A DNA stretch of 36,783 nt from Thermomicrobiales bacterium (GTDB taxonomy: Bacteria; Chloroflexota; Chloroflexia; Thermomicrobiales; CADCWN01), in the NCBI GenBank assembly GCA_030446685.1, contig JAUJMV010000014.1, positions 75,487-112,269 of the forward strand, read 5' to 3'. The first letter of the stretch is position 1; every line of letters starts with the position of its first letter. Below, in pieces: positions 16,324 to 22,348 of this stretch. Under the pieces are notes generated by a model, which saw nothing but the letters and a program-made list of their open reading frames with translations, made no database searches and had not been told where the DNA came from. Both the position numbers and the translations under genes were made by a program.

Positions 16324-18008
16324 AGTCCGTAGGGCTGAGTTGGAGTCGCCCCCCCGCGAGGCCGCCCCCCCCCCCCCCCCCAAGCCGGGGGGGAGCTACC
16401 TGGTTCGACGTGGGAGGCTCCCCCCAAGGTTGGGGCGCGGGGGAGGGCGGCCCACACTCGGCTCTCCCCCCCCCGCGCGTCGCCGTGATCGTCCCGACCT
16501 ACAACGGCGCGGAGCTGCTGCCGGGGTGCCTCGACGCGCTGCGCCGCCAGACCTACCGCGATTTCGCCGTCCTCGTGGTGGACGACGGCTCGACCGACGG
16601 GACGGCGGCGCTCCTGGCCGCGCGCTACCCGGAGGTGGGCGTGCTGCGGCGCGCGCGCAACGGCGGCATCGCGGCCGCCTTCAACGACGGCATCGCGGCG
16701 ACCGCGGGCGAGTTCGTCGCCCTGCTCAACAACGACACCGAGGCCGAGCCGGGCTGGCTGGCCGCGCTGGTCGCCGCGCTCGACGCCGCGCCCGAGGCCG
16801 GCTCGGCGGCCTCGAAGCTGCTCCTCTTCGACCGGCGCGACACCCTCCACTCGGCGGGCGACGGCTACACCGTCACCGGCCTGCCGGTCAACCGCGGCGT
16901 CTGGCGGCGCGACGCCGGGCAGTACGACCGTGCGCCCGAACCCTTCGGGCCGTGCGGCGGCGCCGCCCTCTACCGCCGCGCCCTGCTCGACCACCTGGCC
17001 GCCGACCGGGGGGCGCCCGGCCGTCCGTTCGACGAAGACCTCTTCATGTACTGCGAGGATGTCGATCTCAACTGGCGGGCGCGACTGGCCGGTTGGGGCA
17101 GCGTCTTCGCGCCGCAGGCCCGCGTCTACCACCGCCTGAGCGCGACCGGCGGCGGGCCGCTCGCCTCCTACTACGTCGGCCGCAACCTCCTGCTGGTGCT
17201 GGCGAAGGACCTGCCGCGCCCGATTCTGCGCCGCCACTGGCCGCGCATCGCCGCGACGCAGGCGGGGCGGGCCTGGCGCGCGGCGCGGGCCTGGCGCGGC
17301 GCGGCGGCGCGGGCCACCCTGCGCGGCATGCTCGCCGGCCTCCTCCTCGCCCCGCGCTTCTGGCGCAAGCGCCGCGCGCTGGAGGCGCGTTACGCGCCCG
17401 ACCCGGCCCGGATCGAGCGGCGGCTGCTCGACCCGAACGCGCGCGCCGCGGAACAGCAGGGGACGGGCGGCGCCAACCGCCCGATGCGAGATTCGGCGCC
17501 GGCGCGAGCGGGTGGGGCGAGCACTCCCGGTGACGCATCCGCTTCGACCGTGCGGGCGGACAATGGCGAGGGGTGGGTGTACTTCGTACACGGCACGACA
17601 TCCAGCCTCTGGGGTAATGCCACTACTATCGATACCCGGCGAGGCAGTGGGGACTTCGGCGTCGGGTTCTACACATTTGAGGACACCAGATGGGGTAGGC
17701 AAGTGGCGGCGATTTGGGCACGTCGCAAAGCAATCCGTGGGGGACACCCTCTATTAGTACGTGTTAGAATTGAGTCGGAAGTCTTCGCGGCGCTCGACCG
17801 CCTCGATGTGGCTGATGACGATCTCGACAACGCCTATCGGGCGTATTACCAGGACGGGCTGACCGGGAAGGAACTTGTCGTCGGATCGGTCGGCAAGAAC
17901 GGCCCCTACGGTACACGCGCACCGGACAAGAGTTTGCCACCACAATTCAAGTTTGAAGGGATGGGGATCGCGAGACTCATCGTTGATAGTATTACTGCCG
18001 TACCCTGA
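15468..18008 (+). CDS. open three-module ORF: RmlD reductase - GT2 glycosyltransferase - ADP-ribosyltransferase-like domain
   Basis: No stop codon occurs from ATG 15468 (GGGAGG upstream) to TGA 18006-18008, giving 846 aa. Three modules follow one another: RmlD-like (about 1-285), GT2 (about 337-672) and a DUF3990-like domain (about 704-846). The linker between the first two is translated from a copy of the C-run/G-run repeat. The second linker is an Ala/Gly/Thr-rich stretch. The GT2 module has no credible start of its own (only GTG 16485, with no ribosome site), so read-through is plausible. The third module has its own GTG 17577 with a GAGGGG site and may be made separately. The long C tract at about 16364-16381 makes the exact frame uncertain. 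Each module is described separately below. Confidence 0.6.
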   Translation: MRVLITGGRGQLGRALRVAHAGHGESYAPGRDELDVADLERARAVVAEFAPELIVHAGAITDVDGCETRVEEAFRANALGTRNLALLAAARDVPLVYVSTNFVFDGTKPPGAAYHEWDRPNPLGVYAASKLAGEEEVRRHAPRHLIVRTSQVYAAEGRNFVRTMLRLAGEGRNPISGVANQWGQPTYAADLAAGLLKLARTHAWGTYHLTNDGSCSWQEWAVEIFRLAGRAVAVEPIPAAAFKRAATIPANGVLANWAAAALGVTLPDWRDGLRRCLAEMGELKTESVGLSWSRPPARPPPPPPPSRGGATWFDVGGSPQGWGAGEGGPHSALPPPRVAVIVPTYNGAELLPGCLDALRRQTYRDFAVLVVDDGSTDGTAALLAARYPEVGVLRRARNGGIAAAFNDGIAATAGEFVALLNNDTEAEPGWLAALVAALDAAPEAGSAASKLLLFDRRDTLHSAGDGYTVTGLPVNRGVWRRDAGQYDRAPEPFGPCGGAALYRRALLDHLAADRGAPGRPFDEDLFMYCEDVDLNWRARLAGWGSVFAPQARVYHRLSATGGGPLASYYVGRNLLLVLAKDLPRPILRRHWPRIAATQAGRAWRAARAWRGAAARATLRGMLAGLLLAPRFWRKRRALEARYAPDPARIERRLLDPNARAAEQQGTGGANRPMRDSAPARAGGASTPGDASASTVRADNGEGWVYFVHGTTSSLWGNATTIDTRRGSGDFGVGFYTFEDTRWGRQVAAIWARRKAIRGGHPLLVRVRIESEVFAALDRLDVADDDLDNAYRAYYQDGLTGKELVVGSVGKNGPYGTRAPDKSLPPQFKFEGMGIARLIVDSITAVP
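16353..16450 (+). repeat. C-run/G-run element, copy 2, translated as an inter-domain linker
   Basis: This copy has a C tract of about 17 nt, AAGCCGGGGGG, then GCTACCTGGTTCGACGTGGG, then CTCCCCCCAAGGTTGGGG and a G-rich end. It matches copy 1 at 15351 base for base in the centre. In the frame of the surrounding ORF it encodes a proline run followed by GGATWFDVGGSPQGWGAGEG. Confidence 0.75.
16476..17483 (+). other. module 2: family 2 glycosyltransferase (rhamnosyltransferase-like)
   Basis: About 336 residues. The GT-A fold is shown by VAVIVPTYNGAELLPGCLDALRR-type N-terminus, VLVVDDGSTDGT, RNGGIAAAFNDGI, LLNNDTEAEPGWLAAL (nucleotide-sugar/metal site) and DLFMYCEDVDLNWRAR (catalytic acidic residues in the ED-D motif). 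A basic C-terminal tail with a possible amphipathic membrane helix follows. The NNDTE and EDVDL motifs are typical of rhamnosyl- and related transferases that add sugars to lipid-linked glycans at the inner membrane face. This fits the preceding RmlD module. Confidence 0.85.
17577..18008 (+). other. module 3 / possible separate gene: DUF3990-like ADP-ribosyltransferase-fold domain
   Basis: From GTG 17577 (143 aa) it begins VYFVHGTT, the usual start of DUF3990-like proteins. It has GDFGVGFYTFEDTRW (24-39), AAIWARRKA (44-52), PLLVRVRIE (58-66) and GKELVVGSVGKN (97-108). H5, Y32 and E99 could form an H-Y-E triad of the diphtheria-toxin/PARP-like ADP-ribosyltransferase type. Known relatives are often toxins or effectors; that role here is inference. 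A GAGGGG site sits 3 nt before the GTG, and ATG 17484 is another in-frame start. From about 17560 GC content falls clearly below that of the glycosyltransferase part, suggesting a separate origin. A small acidic protein gene follows after 20 nt. Confidence 0.6.
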
Positions 18009-18028
18009 CAGCAATGGGAGACGAGTCA

Positions 18029-18418
18029 ATGATCCAGCAGTTCATCGTCACCGATTACAAGCAGTACTATCTGGACATGTGGAAGGAGATGCTCGGGGAA
18101 TTCCTCGGCTGGTCGGAATCTCAGGTTATGCAATGGGCGCAGGAGAAGGGCATCATCGTCTTTCTGGAAGATCCGGATGACATCTTCTATCATCAAACGC
18201 CGCAGTACTGGATCACACACCTGCTGGTCCCTGATGAACTGAAGGCAAGGCTGTCGAACCTCGAGCTGATCGATCTCGAGGGGCGTATCGTCGAGGCGTT
18301 CAAGGACGAGCATTTCTACCACTTCCCCACGGGCACCGATTGGCGCCCCTTCCGCGCCAAGATCGAGCGCATCCTCGGCGAGTACGGGGCGCGGCTGCCC
18401 GCCCCGGCGCGCGCGTAG
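18029..18418 (+). CDS. small acidic protein next to the ADP-ribosyltransferase-like domain, possible antitoxin/immunity partner
   Basis: The protein has 129 aa from ATG 18029, chosen over ATG 18014 because GGAGA lies 7 nt before it. It has no signal peptide or membrane segment and is rich in Asp/Glu (about 21 against 13 Lys/Arg). Aromatic-rich segments include DYKQYYLDMWKEML (9-22), DDIFYHQTPQYWI and DEHFYHFPTGTDWRPF. No family was recognised. It starts 20 nt after the stop of the ADP-ribosyltransferase-like module and shares its lower GC content, so the two probably travel and are expressed together. Neutralising partner or substrate protein are the main hypotheses. Confidence 0.65.
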   Translation: MIQQFIVTDYKQYYLDMWKEMLGEFLGWSESQVMQWAQEKGIIVFLEDPDDIFYHQTPQYWITHLLVPDELKARLSNLELIDLEGRIVEAFKDEHFYHFPTGTDWRPFRAKIERILGEYGARLPAPARA

Positions 18419-18470
18419 CCACCCCGTCACCCCGCCCGCCTCCGCTGCCGCCCCGCTGACACCCTGCCGG

Positions 18471-18479
18471 TGCTACAAT
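18471..18479 (+). promoter_or_regulatory. extended -10 (TGCTACAAT)
   Basis: TG-C-TACAAT lies 68 nt before the GTG of the following glycosyltransferase. It matches the TGCTAnnnT pattern seen upstream of several other genes here. No good -35 is seen. Confidence 0.5.
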
Positions 18480-18546
18480 TGCTCTTCGCGTGGTGTGCGG
18501 CCCCTACTCGGCTGCCGGCAGTCGACGGACGATCTTGCCGCCCTGA

Positions 18547-19353
18547 GTGCGAGTGCGCGAGGAGTGGAAGCCGAGGGTGGAGCAGCAGCCGGGGGAGACG
18601 CCGACGCCCTACCTGTCCCTGATCGTTCCGGCCTACAACGAGGGCGCGCGGCTGGGCGAGAGTCTGCGCGCGATCGCCGACTACCTCCATGAGCAGCCCT
18701 ATACCTGGGAGGTGCTGGTCGTTGACGACGGCAGCACCGACGACACGTTCGCCGTCGCCGATACTGCCGCCGCACGCTGCCCGCGGATCGCGGTCGTCGC
18801 GAACCCGCACCGGGGCAAGGCCTACGCCGTCCGCAGCGGGGTGGCGCGGGCGCGCGGCAAGATCGTCGGCTTCACCGACGCCGACCTTGCCACGCCGATC
18901 GCGACGCTCGACCGGGTCATCCCCCTCTTCGCCGAGGGCTACGATGTGGTGATCGGCTCGCGCGAAGGCCGGGGCGCGGTGCGGCGGGACGAGCCCTTCT
19001 ACCGGCACCTGATGGGGCGCGTCTTCAACGCCCTGGTGCAACTCCTGGCGCTCCCCGGCATCCAGGACAGCCAGTGCGGCTTCAAGATCCTGCGCGGTCC
19101 GGTCGCCCGCGAGCTCTTCGGCGCCCTGCTGCTCTACCGCGAGGACGAGCCGCCGCCGGCCGGCCCGGCCGTGACCGCGTTCGACGTCGAGCTGCTCTAC
19201 CTGGCGCGGCGGCGCGGCTACCGCATCGCGGCGGTCCCGGTGGTGTGGCAGTACGTCGCCGACAGCAAGGTCGACAGCGTGCGCGACTCGATCCGCAACT
19301 TCCGCGACGTGGTCCGCGTCCGGTATAACGCGCTGCGCGGGCGTTACCGCTAG
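18547..19353 (+). CDS. family 2 glycosyltransferase, dolichyl-phosphate glucose/mannose synthase type
   Basis: The protein has 268 aa from GTG 18547; GTG 18553 or 18577 are possible. The DPM/ALG5-like GT-A signature is clear: YLSLIVPAYNEGARL, WEVLVVDDGSTDDTFAVAD, NPHRGKAYAVRSGVARARG, KIVGFTDADLATPI (metal-binding DAD), VVIGSREGRGA, HLMGRVFNALVQLL, QDSQCGFKILRG, and TAFDVELLYLARRRGYRI with a VPVVWQY end. It should transfer glucose or mannose from a nucleotide sugar to a polyprenyl phosphate at the cytoplasmic membrane face. It lacks C-terminal transmembrane helices, as expected for soluble-type synthases. With the preceding RmlD/GT2 ORF it forms a surface-glycan block. Confidence 0.88.
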   Translation: MRVREEWKPRVEQQPGETPTPYLSLIVPAYNEGARLGESLRAIADYLHEQPYTWEVLVVDDGSTDDTFAVADTAAARCPRIAVVANPHRGKAYAVRSGVARARGKIVGFTDADLATPIATLDRVIPLFAEGYDVVIGSREGRGAVRRDEPFYRHLMGRVFNALVQLLALPGIQDSQCGFKILRGPVARELFGALLLYREDEPPPAGPAVTAFDVELLYLARRRGYRIAAVPVVWQYVADSKVDSVRDSIRNFRDVVRVRYNALRGRYR

Positions 19354-19394
19354 CCAATCCGATCTCGTTGCGATGTATCATGCTCGGATTGGCT
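19352..19394. terminator. hairpin at the 3' end of the glycosyltransferase gene
   Basis: AGCCAATCCGA (19352-19362) pairs perfectly with TCGGATTGGCT (19384-19394). The loop is 21 nt and the left arm overlaps the TAG stop. It is a possible terminator on the plus strand, without a T tract. Confidence 0.45.
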
Positions 19395-19418
19395 TCGCGA
19401 CCAGCGGGCAAAAGGTCA

Positions 19419-19440
19419 AGGGGAGGCATATGCCTCCCCT
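19419..19440. terminator. 22-nt perfect palindrome between convergent genes
   Basis: AGGGGAGGCAT joins its exact complement ATGCCTCCCCT with no spacer. It lies between two convergent genes, so a bidirectional terminator is likely. A protein-binding site is also possible. Confidence 0.45.
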
Positions 19441-19489
19441 CGATCGCCGGACCTGGCACTGAAGACCGATTAACCGAATACGGAAGTGA

Positions 19490-19923
19490 TTACCTCGTGA
19501 AAACGAGGAGATCACCACCGCTCAGGACAGCGATGCCCACGACATCATCCAAGGCGATGTTGTTGTTTTTCAGGAAGTCGTTGAGCGCCGTCACCTGAAT
19601 GTTACTCAGCGTGATGTCGCCGACCGTCACCACATTGTTCAGGATGTTGACATCCCCAACGGTGATGTCGATGTCGTTGTTGCTCAGGATCGGGCTGTTG
19701 TTCAGCACGTTGTTCAGCGCCGTCAGGTTGTTGAGCGAATTGTTGAGTTCGACGAGCGCCACATCAACGCCCGCAGCCTGCACGACAACCAGCGCATCAA
19801 CGACTTGGTTAGCCACTCCTGCTGCGCCCTGCTGCGGCGGCGCTGCCCCCACGCCCAGCGCGGTCCCGGCCATGATGGAACCGGCGAGTACCACGGATGC
19901 CAAGCGCTTCTTCAGCCCTGCAT
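19490..19923 (-). CDS. secreted Asn/Leu-repeat protein (apparent one-base frameshift after the start)
   Basis: ATG 19923 has a very strong site (AGGAGG 5 nt upstream), but that frame reads M-Q-G-stop. Adding one C near 19917 joins it to the main frame, giving MQGLKKRLASVVLAGS and a normal Sec signal peptide; as written, only a TTG at 19903 is available, which loses the KKR. The mature part (about 144 aa in total) carries LNN units (LNNSLNNLTALNNVLNN), then ITVGDVNILNN and VVTVGDITLSN repeats, ending with a hydrophobic VVGIAVLSGGDLLVF. Regular Asn and aliphatic residues suggest a solenoid or fibre-forming surface protein. No family was recognised. GC content is low compared with neighbours. 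Confidence 0.65.
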
Positions 19924-20188
19924 CTTATCCTCCTCTTCCTCTCTCTTCCAGCCTATCCGTGTGGTCTCTTACACCACTGTGGATCGGGCCAGGTCCGCAG
20001 CCTACTTTCGCAGATCGCGTGCTACGTTGCAGGGTCGTAGGGATATTTGTCTGTAAGGCATACATAAATTCTTACCCCAGATCGGCCACAAGCATCATGA
20101 AACTGAGGAATTGACCCCGATTAGGATGTTGGCAAACTCGACATCTTTCGCCAAATCCATCACCACTACCCGCCGCCCGTTGCGCGCG
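19924..20188. other. lower-GC intergenic region between divergent genes
   Basis: About 265 nt with lower GC than the surroundings, holding the strong ribosome site of the Asn/Leu-repeat gene at its left end. AT-rich segments around 20050-20080 could carry the minus-strand promoter, but no convincing -35/-10 pair was identified. Confidence 0.4.
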
Positions 20189-20217
20189 TTGGGGGACGAA
20201 GGGCGGTGTGCTATGAT
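20189..20217 (+). promoter_or_regulatory. promoter TTGGGG-N17-TATGAT (extended TGCTATGAT) for moeA
   Basis: A TTGGGG (20189-20194) and TATGAT (20212-20217) are 17 nt apart, with TGC before the -10. They lie 64 nt before the moeA ATG. Confidence 0.6.
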
Positions 20218-20280
20218 GCGGCTCGGCGTTCGGCGCTACCGCGATGGTCGTCACCACACAGGGGAAAGAGGAGCATTCGG

Positions 20281-21534
20281 ATGGTCATCCCGGTGCCGGC
20301 GGACAGCATCACGGTGGAGGAGGCCCTGCGGCGCGTCCTCGACGCGGCGCCGGGCCTGCCGCCGGCGCGGGTCCCACTGACCGCGGCCTACGGGCTGGTC
20401 CTGGCCGAGCCGCTGGTCGCCGCCGAGGATCTGCCCCCCTTCCCGGCCGCGACGATGGACGGCTACGCGGTCGTCGCCGCCGACGGCCCCGGCTGGCGCG
20501 AGCTGATCGGCGAGCAGATGGCCGGCTACGTCGCCGACCTCACCGTGCGCCCCGGCACCGTCGCGCGGATCACCACCGGGTCGCCGCTGCCGCCTGGGGC
20601 CGACGCGGTGGTGATGGTCGAGCGGACGCGGGAGGCGGACGGGCGGGTCGAGATCGGGCAGGCGCGGATCGCGCCCGGCGAGAACATCCGCCCGATCGGC
20701 GTGGACCTGGCGCGTGGGCAGCGCGTGCTGGACGCCGGGACGCCGATCGGCCCGGCGGAGACCGGGCTACTGGCGAGCCTGGGGCAGGCGGAGGTTTTCG
20801 CCCACCCCCGCCCGCGCGTGGCGATCCTCAGCACTGGCGACGAGTTGGTCGAGCCCGGGCAGCGGCCGGGGCCGGGGCAGATCCGCGACGCCAACCGCTA
20901 CGCCCTCGCCTGCGCGCTGGCCGAGTTGCGCGTGCCGGTCGTCCGCTCGGCGATCGCCCCGGACCAGGAGGCCGCGACCCGCGCGACCCTGACCGACGCC
21001 CTCGCCGCCGCCGACGTGCTGATCACCTCCGGCGGCGTCTCGATGGGCCAGCTCGACCTGGTGAAGGGCCTGCTGGACGAACTGGCCGAGGTGCGGTTCG
21101 GGCGCCTCTTCATGAAGCCGGGCAAGCCGCTCCACTTCGCCACCACCCCGGAGGGCAAGCTGATCTTCGGCCTGCCGGGCAACCCGGTCTCCGCGCTGGT
21201 CGGCTTCGAGATCTTCGTCCGCCCCGCCCTCCTGAAGCTCGCCGGCCACCGCGACCCGGTCCGCCCGCGCGTCGCCGTCACCCTCGCCCACCCGATCACC
21301 CCCGGCGACCGCCCGGAGTTCCAGCGCGCCGTCGTGCGCCAGGGGGCGGGCGGGCGGCTGGTCGCCGCCACCACCGGCGCGCAGGCGTCCTCGCGCCTCG
21401 CCTCGCTGGTCGGCGCGAACGCCCTGCTGGCCCTCCCCGCCCGCCGTGAGCCCTTCGCGGCCGGAGAGCGGGTCGAGGCGATCCTCACCGGGCCCCTGCC
21501 GGGCGACGGGCGGCCGACGACGAGCGACGGATAG
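20281..21534 (+). CDS. moeA: molybdopterin molybdenumtransferase
   Basis: The protein has 417 aa from ATG 20281, with GAGGAG 7 nt upstream. MoeA motifs in order are LPPFPAATMDGYAVVA (about 56-71), ITTGSPLPPGADAVVMVE, APGENIRPIGVDL, GPAETGLLASLG, RPRVAILSTGDELVEPGQ, ITSGGVSMGQLDLVKGLL (MoCF-type MPT-binding), FMKPGKPLHFA and FGLPGNPVSALVGFEIFVRP, followed by a C-terminal beta-barrel domain. MoeA inserts molybdate into adenylylated molybdopterin, the last step of molybdenum cofactor synthesis in the cytoplasm. No other moa/mog gene is visible. Two small genes follow closely on the same strand. Confidence 0.96.
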   Translation: MVIPVPADSITVEEALRRVLDAAPGLPPARVPLTAAYGLVLAEPLVAAEDLPPFPAATMDGYAVVAADGPGWRELIGEQMAGYVADLTVRPGTVARITTGSPLPPGADAVVMVERTREADGRVEIGQARIAPGENIRPIGVDLARGQRVLDAGTPIGPAETGLLASLGQAEVFAHPRPRVAILSTGDELVEPGQRPGPGQIRDANRYALACALAELRVPVVRSAIAPDQEAATRATLTDALAAADVLITSGGVSMGQLDLVKGLLDELAEVRFGRLFMKPGKPLHFATTPEGKLIFGLPGNPVSALVGFEIFVRPALLKLAGHRDPVRPRVAVTLAHPITPGDRPEFQRAVVRQGAGGRLVAATTGAQASSRLASLVGANALLALPARREPFAAGERVEAILTGPLPGDGRPTTSDG

Positions 21535-21554
21535 GCGCGATCATCGGAGCATGC

Positions 21555-21803
21555 GTGGACGGTGAACACCGCCGGCAGGGACAGGCACCATTCCGCTCGG
21601 CCCCGGAGATCGTGCTAGCGATCACCGAGGAACTCGGCGAGGTCGCCCAGGAAGTGGCGCTGCTCGAGCGGATCGGGACGAAAGCGGGCTGGGCGAAGGA
21701 CCCGAGCAAGGAGCGGCTCGCCGAGGAGATCGGCCACCTGCTCAACTGCGTCGCGGCGCTGGCGGATTTCTACGGTTTAGAACTTGATGAGTCGCAGCCG
21801 TAG
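21555..21803 (+). CDS. MazG-like nucleotide pyrophosphohydrolase domain protein
   Basis: This is a small protein of 82 aa from GTG 21555, 20 nt after moeA; no strong ribosome site marks the start. The pattern IVLAITEELGEVAQEVALLE followed by LAEEIGHLLNCVAALADFYG resembles the EExxE...EExxD metal-binding helices of all-alpha NTP pyrophosphohydrolases (MazG-like). In the second helix the usual Asp is His (EEIGH), so activity is uncertain. Co-transcription with moeA is likely from spacing. Confidence 0.6.
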   Translation: MDGEHRRQGQAPFRSAPEIVLAITEELGEVAQEVALLERIGTKAGWAKDPSKERLAEEIGHLLNCVAALADFYGLELDESQP

Positions 21804-21827
21804 GCTCGGAAGCGGGGGCATGATCAG

Positions 21828-22091
21828 GTGGACGAAGAAAAGGCAAGGGAAATGCCGGAATGGGATATCCGTCGGGAAGGTCGCTCGTGGCAAGGGGATG
21901 AGGTATGGGCGCGCTACGAGTCGACGCCGGAAAAGACGGAGATGACCGACGGCAAGTTGTATTGGACGGACGAGGAGCGGCTGACGATGCTGGGCCTGCT
22001 CTTGGAGAACGTCGGCATCGATCAAGCGATCCGCCTCGGCGATCCGCGGGTGTGGCGCGAGGCCATCGCGGAGCTTGACGAGGCGCAATGA
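21828..22091 (+). CDS. small hypothetical protein
   Basis: The protein has 87 aa from GTG 21828; ATG 21852 with a GGGA-rich upstream is an alternative. It reads ARYESTPEKTEMTDGKLYWTD, then EERLTMLGLLLENVGIDQAI and RLGDPRVWREAIAEL. The composition is convincing for a real gene, with an acidic beta-hairpin-like first half and a helical second half. I do not know a function. It lies 24 nt after the MazG-like gene and is followed by the second long hairpin element. Confidence 0.65.
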   Translation: MDEEKAREMPEWDIRREGRSWQGDEVWARYESTPEKTEMTDGKLYWTDEERLTMLGLLLENVGIDQAIRLGDPRVWREAIAELDEAQ

Positions 22092-22130
22092 GGGGGGCGC
22101 GGCGGATGAGTATGGAGATTGCCGGGGGAG

Positions 22131-22308
22131 GGCCGCCGGTTGAAACCGGCGTCTCACGGGCCTGCGGCCACGAAGCCCGCCGCCGCGGGCTGGGACGTAT
22201 TAACACTTTTGCCTGCCCCGGAGGCGCTGAGTACCAACGGCCCCAGTCCGCGCAGGCGGACTTCGTGGCGCCGTGGCACCCGCGAGACGCCGGTTTCAAC
22301 CGGCGGCC
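22131..22308. repeat. long hairpin element, copy B (178 bp)
   Basis: Outer arms of 25 nt (22131-22155 and 22284-22308) are perfect inverted repeats. Each contains the small palindrome GCCGGTTGAAACCGGC. Inner segments CCACGAAGCCCGCC...GGGCTGG and CCAGTCC...GGACTTCGTGG pair imperfectly. The order of parts matches copy A at 2976-3160, but the outer palindrome is GTTGAAAC instead of ACTGAAGT, changed on both sides of the stem. It lies just upstream of the M14-type peptidase gene. Confidence 0.8.
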
Positions 22309-22348
22309 CCTGCCAAGTGAGCGAGAGTAGCGAAACAGAGGAGTCGTC

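Noticed and set aside
15300..17747. 815-codon minus-strand reading frame opposite the RmlD/GT2 region
   Set aside because: Low-complexity Arg/Gly/Ala/Val content and no motifs; the plus strand shows canonical RmlD and GT2 motifs.
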